A stretch of 64,000 nt of DNA from assembly GCF_014137865.1 (NCBI RefSeq), contig NZ_JACGWU010000009.1, forward strand, positions 1 to 64,000, written 5' to 3'. Made by a program: the position numbers and the translations under genes. This stretch comes from Alpinimonas psychrophila. Its GTDB lineage: Bacteria > Actinomycetota > Actinomycetes > Actinomycetales > Microbacteriaceae. Below, in pieces: positions 28,867 to 36,475 of this stretch (position 1 is its first letter; every line of letters begins with the position of its first letter). The notes under the pieces are model-generated. The model did not search any database. It saw nothing but the letters and a program-made list of their open reading frames with translations, and had not been told where the DNA came from.

Positions 28867-29906
28867 GGCAACATTCCCGTGGCCTCATGGCAATTCAGAT
28901 ACTCAAAGTATTGCGCCGGGGCTTCCGTCACAAGGACTTCGTGCCACAGTCGGAGTTTGATGGCCCCCTTGAGCTCTTGGGCCATCTCAATAAACCGATT
29001 AAAAATCTTGAGATGACTCGGATGTGATTCGGACCACACCTCCAAATGGCGTAGCGAGACAAAGTGGGCGACCGCGAATTTTCTCTCGAGAGTGTCACCA
29101 GAGTGGGTTGTCTCGGTCATGTGGCGGCAGGAATAGCATCCGCTTTCAACGGGGTTGTCGCGAAGATAGAGCATTCCCTCCACGACGGAGGGAACGAGTT
29201 CTCTGTCATAGATTTCTTTCTCCCTCCCTATGAGACCCTCGTAGTGCTCTCCGGAGCGAATTGTCGCCAGATTTGCCTTTCCCGATATCAAAACCCTGCC
29301 GTGACGCTCCTGCGTTGAGGTACTTCGCGCGGCACTGGCGCTCGATGAGGAAAGCAAGGCATCATTGCCGGAGGCGCGAATTCGATCGCGCATGGAACCC
29401 CAGTAGTTATGTTCTTGAATGGGACTGCTCATTGGCACAGTGCCGCCATTTGCGCCGGCGCACATAGCAGCATCTGAATAGAGTGTCTCAAGCCTCTCGG
29501 CGGGCGTCTGCAGGACTTCTCGAAAATAGCCGGAGGTCTGCGTCAGCCTAGCGGGCGACTCCCAGAACGATTGGTGTTTTGGCCCTGACGACCAGTCGCT
29601 AAATCTCTGGGCGTCGCCGCGCCAATAACCGATGGAAATCCACGTGTAGAACCCGGCGGAATCGACGAACTCGGCATATTCCCGGTAATCCGGCCCAGAA
29701 CTCAGCGCAGAAGTCGCGTTAATCCACTCACGGAATTCTGCTACCCCGATGGAGTCTTTTCCCTCCATGGTTTGGACGCCGTAATAGGCAAAAGTTACAG
29801 GGCCATCAATTTTTGCCGAAAAACCGGGCACCGGCGGAACCCAGTCCGGCCATGGCAAACGCGCGGGAATTGTTCGTCGAGGTCGGCTTCCCTCTTCACG
29901 CAGCAC
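28827..29906 (-). CDS. oxd: Aldoxime dehydratase (haem protein)
   Basis: 359 residues. Dehydrates aldoximes to nitriles with a haem that binds substrate through nitrogen. By motif comparison with the Rhodococcus enzyme OxdRE the key residues are kept: R173 in EHNYWGSMRDRI, S218 in TIRSGE, proximal haem ligand H298 in WSESHPSHLKIF, and H322 in RLWHEV. GTG start at 29906 is chosen because GGAGG lies 6 bases before it and the length fits the family (about 350); this overlaps the nitrilase 3' end by 11 bp. After the conserved NCHEATGMLP the protein runs on through YRESVFSSSSRS, read antisense from surf1. Supplies nitrile to the adjacent nitrilase. Confidence 0.92.
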   Translation of the reverse strand: MLREEGSRPRRTIPARLPWPDWVPPVPGFSAKIDGPVTFAYYGVQTMEGKDSIGVAEFREWINATSALSSGPDYREYAEFVDSAGFYTWISIGYWRGDAQRFSDWSSGPKHQSFWESPARLTQTSGYFREVLQTPAERLETLYSDAAMCAGANGGTVPMSSPIQEHNYWGSMRDRIRASGNDALLSSSSASAARSTSTQERHGRVLISGKANLATIRSGEHYEGLIGREKEIYDRELVPSVVEGMLYLRDNPVESGCYSCRHMTETTHSGDTLERKFAVAHFVSLRHLEVWSESHPSHLKIFNRFIEMAQELKGAIKLRLWHEVLVTEAPAQYFEYLNCHEATGMLPYRESVFSSSSRS

Positions 29907-30906
29907 CGTCGTCCTCCGTGGCGTCGAGGTCAGGAAAGACAATCTCCGTGCCGAAGAGCCCATCGCCAATGACAACGCGTTGAGGCGTGTTGTTGAACAG
30001 GAGCTGGGTGACGTCGGGGCGGCTGTAGTGGCCAGAAGGGTCGGCCGCGTTTTTGGCAAAGTCAATCATGCTGAGGTCTACGTCCGCCGTGACGAAACCT
30101 TCGACGTTGGGGTCTAGCGCAGTCGAGAGCACGGCGGAGTCGGGCCCAAAAATAGTGGCGTATCCGCCGCCGCCGGTGTAAATCGGGGGGATCGAGCCAT
30201 CGGCAAGGGCGAAAGTTTTGACACCCTCATCACTCATGATCTGGGTTGAGGCGAGAACGAAGCAACCGCCTTCGATGGCATACGTTCGCGATGCCCCCAG
30301 ATTGGTCTCATGGCTCAAGCTCGGAACCATATCCAGGATGCCAAAGCACGGCCATCCGGAAATATGAATCTGCTCGTTCTGGGCGTACATTGCAAACTTC
30401 GTGAGCGGTTGAAGATGTTCCCAGCAATTCAAGGCACCAACGCGGCCGAGTTCCGTGGCCACGACTGTGAGGTCGGACCCGTCTCCCTCGCCGAAAAGAG
30501 TGCGTTCGACGTGAGTGGGCTTGAGCTTGCGTCGGTGAAGCAAAATCTGGCCTTCGCGACCAATCATGGTCTGTGCCATGTACAGGGTGCCGTGGGCTTT
30601 CTCGCTGAAACCGATGACGACGTTGATGTGGTTGTCACGGGCGGCCTCTCGGATGGCGCGCATGTGAGGACCGTTTACGGTGAGCGAGTTGGCATGATAG
30701 CGACCGACGAAGGGCATCTGCTCAGGCGCGGGAAGGGTCCAGAGAAAAGCCGGGTATCCAGGGATCCAGGTCTCAGGGAAAGCAATGAGGTCAACACCGG
30801 CTACCGCCGCATCCTTGATGATCGCCAGGGTTTTCTCGACGGTTCCATCGACGTCGAGCCAGACCGGCTCAGCTTGCACAGCAGCGAGACGAATTGTTTT
30901 ACCCAT
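29896..30906 (-). CDS. Nitrilase of the aldoxime-nitrile pathway
   Basis: 336 residues. Carbon-nitrogen hydrolase that converts a nitrile to its carboxylic acid and ammonia. Catalytic triad E45 (FPETWIPGYP), K127 (HRRKLKPTHVERTLFGEGDGS) and C161 (GALNCWEHLQPL), all in true-nitrilase contexts rather than amidase ones. ATG 30906 chosen because of GGAGG five bases upstream; a longer frame upstream has no such site. Co-transcribed with the aldoxime dehydratase by overlap and divergent from an AraC regulator. An arylacetonitrile- or aliphatic-type substrate is possible and cannot be decided from sequence. Confidence 0.93.
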   Translation of the reverse strand: MGKTIRLAAVQAEPVWLDVDGTVEKTLAIIKDAAVAGVDLIAFPETWIPGYPAFLWTLPAPEQMPFVGRYHANSLTVNGPHMRAIREAARDNHINVVIGFSEKAHGTLYMAQTMIGREGQILLHRRKLKPTHVERTLFGEGDGSDLTVVATELGRVGALNCWEHLQPLTKFAMYAQNEQIHISGWPCFGILDMVPSLSHETNLGASRTYAIEGGCFVLASTQIMSDEGVKTFALADGSIPPIYTGGGGYATIFGPDSAVLSTALDPNVEGFVTADVDLSMIDFAKNAADPSGHYSRPDVTQLLFNNTPQRVVIGDGLFGTEIVFPDLDATEDDGAA

Positions 30907-30989
30907 AGAGTCCTCCAGCGTGATTGGGTCACCGCGTCGGTGATAGTTCGAAGCTAGACGCGAGGATGTTTTTATCATCGGCATTTTGT

Positions 30990-31020
30990 GCAATCCTGTG
31001 GCACGCCTGAGGGGGATTGC
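30990..31020. promoter_or_regulatory. Inverted repeat between nitrilase and araC genes
   Basis: GCAATCC-N17-GGATTGC, perfect 7-bp arms, in the 154-bp divergent intergenic region. Arm spacing of about two helical turns suits an AraC-family dimer. Candidate operator for the divergent regulator. Confidence 0.4.
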
Positions 31021-31060
31021 CCATAATAAGAGCAAGGTCAAACGTCGGAAGGAGCGTGGC

Positions 31061-31990
31061 ATGGTGCTCTTTGCGGCGGCGACCGCGGATGAGTGGCAGG
31101 ACTTCGCCAGTGAGAGTTTCGTGCCGCTGGTCTGCCAATCTTTTGATTCTCATTTCTCCGGTTTCATCGACCATGAGCAGTTGAGTCGCCACATTGCCAT
31201 TTCGGAGGTCTCCTCAGAGGCGTGCGTTGTGGATCGGACTCCGCGGCTCGCGGCGATGGCAGATTCTGATGACGTGCATATCTCCATCCAGTTCGGATCG
31301 CGTGGTGCCATTCGCCAGAACGGCCGTGCGGTCGCTGTGGCTCCGGGATCCGTCACCATGTACGAGACGCATCATCCCTATCGCCTCGACTACTCCGCGC
31401 CGGGGCAGCGGCAAATTGTGATTCAGGCCAATAGGCGCTCTCTCGACCTCTCTGATCGGCAGTTGGCCGACATTGCAGCCAGCACTTTCGCCCCCGCTAA
31501 CGCGTCGAAGGCCAGTTTCATGACGTACGCCCGGAGTTTGCTCCTGGCCCCTCGTTCGGGAGACGCCGTTAACGTTAACGGTCGAGCCGAAGTCCTCTCG
31601 GAGCTGGCTTCCGTGATGATGAGGTCTGTGTGGGGCCAACGAGATGTCGTCCCCACGGGGCCCGCAGCATTACTCATCACCCTGGAGACGTACATTCGTG
31701 AAAACATGACGTCGCCGGATTTGTCGCCTGAAAGTGTGGCCGCCCGGTATTTCATTTCGCGGAGAAAGCTTTATGACCTTTTTGACCGGGCGCGGACGAC
31801 CCCGGCTGATTTCATCCGCCGGGAACGTGTTGAGAGAGCCGCGGGACTTCTTCAGACACGATCCGAGACGACATCCATTTCGGATATCGCATTCGGAACA
31901 GGGTTCACCGACACGACAACGTTCTCGCGGGTCTTTCGTCGTTACTTTGGGTGTACTCCGCATGAATGGTCGGCCGATCACAACGCATAA
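31061..31990 (+). CDS. AraC-family regulator, probable control of the aldoxime/nitrile genes
   Basis: 309 residues from ATG 31061, which has AAGGAG seven bases upstream. N-terminal ligand-sensing region of the AraC_binding_2 kind (about 1-190), then two helix-turn-helix motifs: SPESVAARYFISRRKLYDLF and SISDIAFGTGFTDTTTFSRVFRRYFGCTPHEW. Divergent from nitrilase-oxd, the layout known for nitrile-inducible NitR-type activators. Ends only 9 bp before the DUF3817-guaA genes on the same strand. Confidence 0.88.
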   Translation: MVLFAAATADEWQDFASESFVPLVCQSFDSHFSGFIDHEQLSRHIAISEVSSEACVVDRTPRLAAMADSDDVHISIQFGSRGAIRQNGRAVAVAPGSVTMYETHHPYRLDYSAPGQRQIVIQANRRSLDLSDRQLADIAASTFAPANASKASFMTYARSLLLAPRSGDAVNVNGRAEVLSELASVMMRSVWGQRDVVPTGPAALLITLETYIRENMTSPDLSPESVAARYFISRRKLYDLFDRARTTPADFIRRERVERAAGLLQTRSETTSISDIAFGTGFTDTTTFSRVFRRYFGCTPHEWSADHNA

Positions 31991-31999
31991 ACTAGGGGC

Positions 32000-32443
32000 A
32001 TGAGCTTAGAGCCCCGCACCATCGATATCCCCCGCATCCCCAAGGTCCTCAAGCTCTATCAGGTCATGTCATTCGTGACCGGCTCTTTTCTCTTGTTGCT
32101 GGTGGCTGAGGTCATCACCAAGTGGGAGCTTGGCTATGAGCTGGAGATGGGTGGCGCCTACGGGTTCATCGCGTTGGTTGCCCGCGACAGTGTGCAGGCC
32201 ATCAATCTCTCAACCATCATTCTGATCGTGCACGGGTGGCTTTATGTGCTCTACCTCATCGCCTGTTTCCGCCTCTGGTCGACCATGCGCTGGAACCTGC
32301 TCACCTTTGTGGTGCTGGCATCCGGTGGCATCATTCCCGTTTTGTCGTTCTTCTTGGAGAGCATCTTCACCAAGCGCGTTCGCGCCTATCTCGTCACGCG
32401 GGCCTCTTCCGATGCACGTGAAGTAGAAGGAGCGGCCGCATGA
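32000..32443 (+). CDS. DUF3817 integral membrane protein
   Basis: 147 residues with three transmembrane helices (about 24-42, 70-90, 100-120), starting [23 protein letters not shown] and with [22 protein letters not shown], the DUF3817 core. Function unknown; the family lies directly before guaA in many actinobacteria, as here, with an ATGA overlap. Start ATG with AGGGG just upstream. Its native promoter may have been displaced by the nitrile cassette. Confidence 0.88.
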   Translation: MSLEPRTIDIPRIPKVLKLYQVMSFVTGSFLLLLVAEVITKWELGYELEMGGAYGFIALVARDSVQAINLSTIILIVHGWLYVLYLIACFRLWSTMRWNLLTFVVLASGGIIPVLSFFLESIFTKRVRAYLVTRASSDAREVEGAAA

Positions 32444-33999
32444 GCCAGCCCGTCCTCGTTGTAGATTTTGGTGCCCAGTACGCTCAACTGATTGCCCGTC
32501 GCGTGCGCGAAGCTGGGGTGTACTCCGAAATCGTGGCGCACTCCATTACGGCGGCTGAAGTTAAAGCCAAGAACCCGGTCGGCATTGTGCTCAGCGGTGG
32601 TCCCTCGAGCGTTTACGAGCCTGGTTCGCCCACGCTCGACCCGGCCATTCTCGAACTGGGCATTCCTGTCTTTGGTATTTGCTACGGATTTCAGGTCATG
32701 GCCCAGGCCCTCGGCGGCACGGTCGCCCAGACCGGTGGTCGTGAATATGGTGCTACTCCCATGCGCATCGCGTCCGGGCATCCGCTTGTGGCAGGCCAGC
32801 CCGATGACCAGACCGTGTGGATGAGTCACGGCGATCAGGTGTCGCAGGCCCCCGAGGGTTTCACCGTTGTCGCCAGCACCGAAGCCACTCCCGTCGCGGC
32901 GTTTGCGAACGATGAGCGTCAACTTTATGGCGTGCAATGGCACCCCGAGGTCAAGCACTCTGAGTTCGGTCAGCGCGTTCTGGAGAACTTCTTGCACGAC
33001 TGCGCCAAGATCCCCGCGGACTGGAACAGCGAAAACGTCATCGAGACGCAGGTTGCTCTGATCCGCAAACAGATTGGCACCTCACGGGTCATCTGCGGTC
33101 TTTCCGGTGGCGTTGACTCGGCCGTGGCCGCAGCGCTCGTGCACAAGGCCGTTGGCGATCAACTCGTCTGCATCTTCGTTGACCACGGATTGTTGCGGCA
33201 GGATGAGCGCCGCCAGGTTGAAGAGGATTACGTGCGCATCACGGGCATCCGCTTGGTCACCGTAGATGTTCGGGAGCAGTTCTTGACGGCGCTCGCCGGC
33301 GTCAGCGATCCCGAAACGAAGCGCAAGATCATCGGCCGCGAGTTCATTCGAACCTTCGAGCAGGCCGAGCGCGATCTCGTCGCCGAGGCAGACGCCGATG
33401 GCCAGCCCATCAAATTCTTGGTGCAGGGAACCTTGTACCCCGACGTCGTGGAATCTGGTGGTGGCAGCGGTACCGCCAACATTAAGAGCCACCACAACGT
33501 TGGTGGTCTTCCTGATGACCTGCAGTTTGAGCTCGTTGAGCCCCTGCGAGCGCTGTTCAAGGACGAGGTTCGCGCCATCGGCCGCGAGCTGGGTCTTCCC
33601 CACGAAATCGTGGGCCGCCAGCCCTTCCCCGGCCCCGGCCTCGGAATCCGCATCGTGGGCGACATCACCCAGGAGCGCCTCGACCTTCTGCGGAAAGCCG
33701 ATGCCATCGTGCGATTTGAACTCACGGCCGCTGGTCTTGACGACGAGATTTGGCAGTGCCCCGTTGTGTTGCTGGCGGATGTTCGCTCCGTCGGTGTCAT
33801 GGGCGATGGGCGCACCTACGGTCACCCCATTGTTCTGCGCCCCGTATCCAGCGAAGACGCCATGACGGCGGACTGGACGCGCCTGCCCTACGACGTGCTG
33901 GCGAAGATCTCGAACCGCATCACGAACGAAGTTGCCGGAGTGAACCGTGTCGTGCTCGATGTCACGAGCAAGCCGCCCGGAACGATTGAGTGGGAATAG
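32440..33999 (+). CDS. guaA: GMP synthase (glutamine-hydrolysing)
   Basis: 519 residues. Amidates XMP to GMP. Class I glutamine amidotransferase domain with nucleophile C81 in [10 protein letters not shown] and [10 protein letters not shown], followed by the ATP-pyrophosphatase domain with [18 protein letters not shown] and the C-terminal dimerisation domain ([22 protein letters not shown]). Translationally coupled to DUF3817. Works after guaB in the same window. Confidence 0.98.
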   Translation: MSQPVLVVDFGAQYAQLIARRVREAGVYSEIVAHSITAAEVKAKNPVGIVLSGGPSSVYEPGSPTLDPAILELGIPVFGICYGFQVMAQALGGTVAQTGGREYGATPMRIASGHPLVAGQPDDQTVWMSHGDQVSQAPEGFTVVASTEATPVAAFANDERQLYGVQWHPEVKHSEFGQRVLENFLHDCAKIPADWNSENVIETQVALIRKQIGTSRVICGLSGGVDSAVAAALVHKAVGDQLVCIFVDHGLLRQDERRQVEEDYVRITGIRLVTVDVREQFLTALAGVSDPETKRKIIGREFIRTFEQAERDLVAEADADGQPIKFLVQGTLYPDVVESGGGSGTANIKSHHNVGGLPDDLQFELVEPLRALFKDEVRAIGRELGLPHEIVGRQPFPGPGLGIRIVGDITQERLDLLRKADAIVRFELTAAGLDDEIWQCPVVLLADVRSVGVMGDGRTYGHPIVLRPVSSEDAMTADWTRLPYDVLAKISNRITNEVAGVNRVVLDVTSKPPGTIEWE

Positions 34000-34100
34000 C
34001 TTTTCGACCCTCAACTAAAGGCAGTACTGTTCCGTAGCATTTCTATGCCAGTATTAGCTCGATGAGCGCTCATTCGAGTGCCCGCTTTTGGGGAGTAAAA

Positions 34101-34391
34101 ATGACCACGTCCAACGTCGCACCAGTTACCAACGTCGCACCAAAAACTAACGTTCTTGCTATCGTTTCACTCGTTCTGTCCATTATTGGCTTCAACATTG
34201 TCGCCATCATCTTGGGCTTCGTCGCAATGAACCAGGTCAAGAAGACTGGCGAAAATGGTCGCGGGCTTGCTCTTGCCGCCGTCATCATCGGTTTCGCCGA
34301 AATCGTCATTGGCATCATCATTGTCATTGTCGTTGTTAGCGCAACCCAGGCCTGTGTCGCCAGTGGCGCCTGTGTCGTCACGAACGGCTAA
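34101..34391 (+). CDS. DUF4190 small membrane protein (copy 2)
   Basis: 96 residues: a Thr/Asn/Val-rich head containing two NVAP repeats, helix 1 (about 18-42), the loop MNQVKKTGENGRGLALAAVIIGF typical of DUF4190, and helix 2 (about 58-82), with two Cys in the tail (ACVASGACVV). ATG 34101 has GGGGAG upstream. Same architecture as the gene at 2692. Ends at a strong terminator. Function unknown. Confidence 0.8.
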   Translation: MTTSNVAPVTNVAPKTNVLAIVSLVLSIIGFNIVAIILGFVAMNQVKKTGENGRGLALAAVIIGFAEIVIGIIIVIVVVSATQACVASGACVVTNG

Positions 34392-34401
34392 CGAGCTACA
34401 A

Positions 34402-34440
34402 AAAACTGGCCTACCCTGTGGGGTAGGCCAGTTTTGTCGT
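34402..34440 (+). terminator. Rho-independent terminator after DUF4190 copy 2
   Basis: 15-bp stem (34402-34416 with 34421-34435, core GGCCTACCC/GGGTAGGCC), TGTG loop, TTTT tract at the end. The A-run on the left lets it serve the convergent Bax-inhibitor-like gene too. Confidence 0.92.
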
Positions 34441-34481
34441 TAATGCCGCAACGAGCGGGCTAGCGCACCGCTTGGACGGTG

Positions 34482-35312
34482 TTAGTTGCGGGTAATGGCC
34501 AACAGGCGAAGCAACTCGAGGTACAGCCAGATGACGGTCACCATGATGCCGAAGGCGCCCATCCACTCAAACTTGGCGGGGATGCGGTTCGCGACACCCT
34601 TCTGAATGAAATCAAAGTCGAGCACCAGCGAGTAGGCCCCAAGAAGAATTGCGAAGACACCAATCAGGGCACCCAAGGGGATACCGAAGATCTCAAAACC
34701 ACGAACTCCCCAGGGGTTGTTGATGGCGCCGAAGGACATCAACAACATGTTGATGAGGCTGAAGACAAGGTAGCCAACCATGGAGATCATGAAGACCTTG
34801 GTGGCTTTTGCCGAAGCGCGCACCTTGCCGCTGGCGAACAGGGCGAGCGTCACCCCAACGATAGTGAGGGTAGCCAGGACGGCCTGCAGGACGATTCCGT
34901 CCCACTGAGAGTTGTAAACAAACGAGATGACGCCGAGAAAGAAACCCTGAACTACGGCATACGCCATGATGAGCGCGGGGGAGGGCTCTTTCTTGAAGAT
35001 GTTGACCATGGCCAAAACGAAGCCGATAATCATGGCCCCGAACATCATGCTCATGCCGAGAGCGGGGTTGCCGCTCGTGAGAACCCAACCGACGACAGCA
35101 CCGACGACGAGAATGGCGAACAACGTCACGGACTTGCCGACCGCCCCTTCGATACTCATGGGCGTCTCCGCGACGGTATTGGCACTGCCGCCATGGCTGG
35201 TCACCGTGTTGGGCGAAGCGTCGTACATAGCCTGCAGTTCGACCGCGCTAAGCGTGCCCTTGTCTGCGGTGAAGCCCTTGTTGCGGGTGTAGGCGGGGTT
35301 GTCCATGGCCAT
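34482..35312 (-). CDS. Bax inhibitor-1/YccA family membrane protein
   Basis: 276 residues from the ATG at 35312; an ATG six bases further on is equally possible, and a longer frame to 35366 has no better start. A cytosolic head of about 55 residues precedes seven transmembrane helices. LDFDFIQKGVANRIPAKFEWMGAFG is the family's C-terminal signature with the conserved acidic pair. The family includes pH-sensitive calcium-leak channels; the role in actinobacteria is not known. Confidence 0.85.
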   Translation of the reverse strand: MAMDNPAYTRNKGFTADKGTLSAVELQAMYDASPNTVTSHGGSANTVAETPMSIEGAVGKSVTLFAILVVGAVVGWVLTSGNPALGMSMMFGAMIIGFVLAMVNIFKKEPSPALIMAYAVVQGFFLGVISFVYNSQWDGIVLQAVLATLTIVGVTLALFASGKVRASAKATKVFMISMVGYLVFSLINMLLMSFGAINNPWGVRGFEIFGIPLGALIGVFAILLGAYSLVLDFDFIQKGVANRIPAKFEWMGAFGIMVTVIWLYLELLRLLAITRN

Positions 35313-35431
35313 GGCGGTGAGGGGTTCCTTTCGGGAAAAGACACACGTCGAGTACTGCTCCGTCAAATATATCGAGAGATTACCGGGTGTTGGCTGAGAG
35401 CGTCGTGAGATTGGCTCGCTAATGTAGGCAT

Positions 35432-36463
35432 GTGACGAGTGATATCAACGTGAAACCGAGTATTTTTGCGCATCGCGGTGCCAGCGGGTATCGCCCCGAA
35501 CACACCCGATCGTCCTATCTTCTTGCCTTGGAAATGAGCGCGGAGGCGATCGAGTTGGACCTTGTTCCGACCCGCGACGGCGTTCTCGTGGTTCGGCATG
35601 AGAGTGAAATATCGATGAGCACGGATGTGGGTGAACATGCGGAATTTGCCGACCGTCACGCCACAAAAACGGTAGATGGTCGAACACAGAGTGGTTTTTT
35701 CACGGAAGATTTCACGTGGGCCGAGCTCACGCGACTGCGTTGTCGCGAACGCTTCCCCACAATGCGGCCCGATAGCGCCGCCAGCAATGATAGCGAGCCA
35801 ATTCTGAGGCTGAACGACGTGCTTGATCTCTTCGAGAAAACTGCCGGGGCCGGCGTTGCGCTCATTCTTGAGCTCAAGGATGCCACCTATTTCGATGAGC
35901 AAGGCCTACCCCTCGATGCGCTCTTAGAGATGACGCTGCAGCAGGCGGGGTGGGCCGCAAATGACCCCAGGCTGACGATCGAATGCTTTCAGAAGACAAT
36001 TTTGTTGCGCATGCGGGCACGGGGCATCGGCGCTCGCCATGTCTATTTGATGGAGTTTGGTGGGGTTGCCTGGGACGAGGTCACGTGGGCCGCTGAGCAG
36101 GGTGTTCCGTCGCTTTCCTACATCGATGAGTTGTCGGACGCTGGGCTGGAAGCTCTGGGGGGCACCTTCGACGGGCTAGGTCTCGACGCTCGTTTTCTCG
36201 TTGACATCTTCACTGGGAGCGTAGACGCGGGACGAAAGATTGTGGAGGCCGCTCACTGTTCGGGGTTGACCGTCTTTACTTGGACCCTGCGACCCGAGAA
36301 TCGATTTCTCCCCCTGAAATGGCAGGTTGGTCTCGACCAGGCGGCCTGGGGTAATTGGCAGGGTTACTTTGCCTCCCTCTACTCTCTCGGGGTGGATGGC
36401 GTCTTCGCGGATCATCCGGATCTCGCTCTGGCTGCCCGAGAAAGTGTCAGTGCTCGGCCTTAG
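35432..36463 (+). CDS. Glycerophosphodiester phosphodiesterase
   Basis: 343 residues. GDPD TIM barrel with the catalytic HRGASGYRPEHT (two active-site His), ELDLVPTRDGVLVVRHE with metal-binding acids and a further His, LILELKD, and C-terminal VFTWTLRPEN and GVDGVFADHPDLA. Hydrolyses glycerophosphodiesters to glycerol-3-phosphate, which could feed GlpD. GTG start; no signal peptide seen, so probably cytosolic. Next gene pcrA starts 12 bp on. Confidence 0.92.
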   Translation: MTSDINVKPSIFAHRGASGYRPEHTRSSYLLALEMSAEAIELDLVPTRDGVLVVRHESEISMSTDVGEHAEFADRHATKTVDGRTQSGFFTEDFTWAELTRLRCRERFPTMRPDSAASNDSEPILRLNDVLDLFEKTAGAGVALILELKDATYFDEQGLPLDALLEMTLQQAGWAANDPRLTIECFQKTILLRMRARGIGARHVYLMEFGGVAWDEVTWAAEQGVPSLSYIDELSDAGLEALGGTFDGLGLDARFLVDIFTGSVDAGRKIVEAAHCSGLTVFTWTLRPENRFLPLKWQVGLDQAAWGNWQGYFASLYSLGVDGVFADHPDLALAARESVSARP

Positions 36464-36475
36464 AATTGAGAGGTT

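Noticed and set aside
34058-34078. Palindrome CTCGATGAGCGCTCATTCGAG-like element before DUF4190 copy 2
   Set aside because: Left as chance or part of guaA termination: no T-tract, no second copy, overlaps a spurious ATG.
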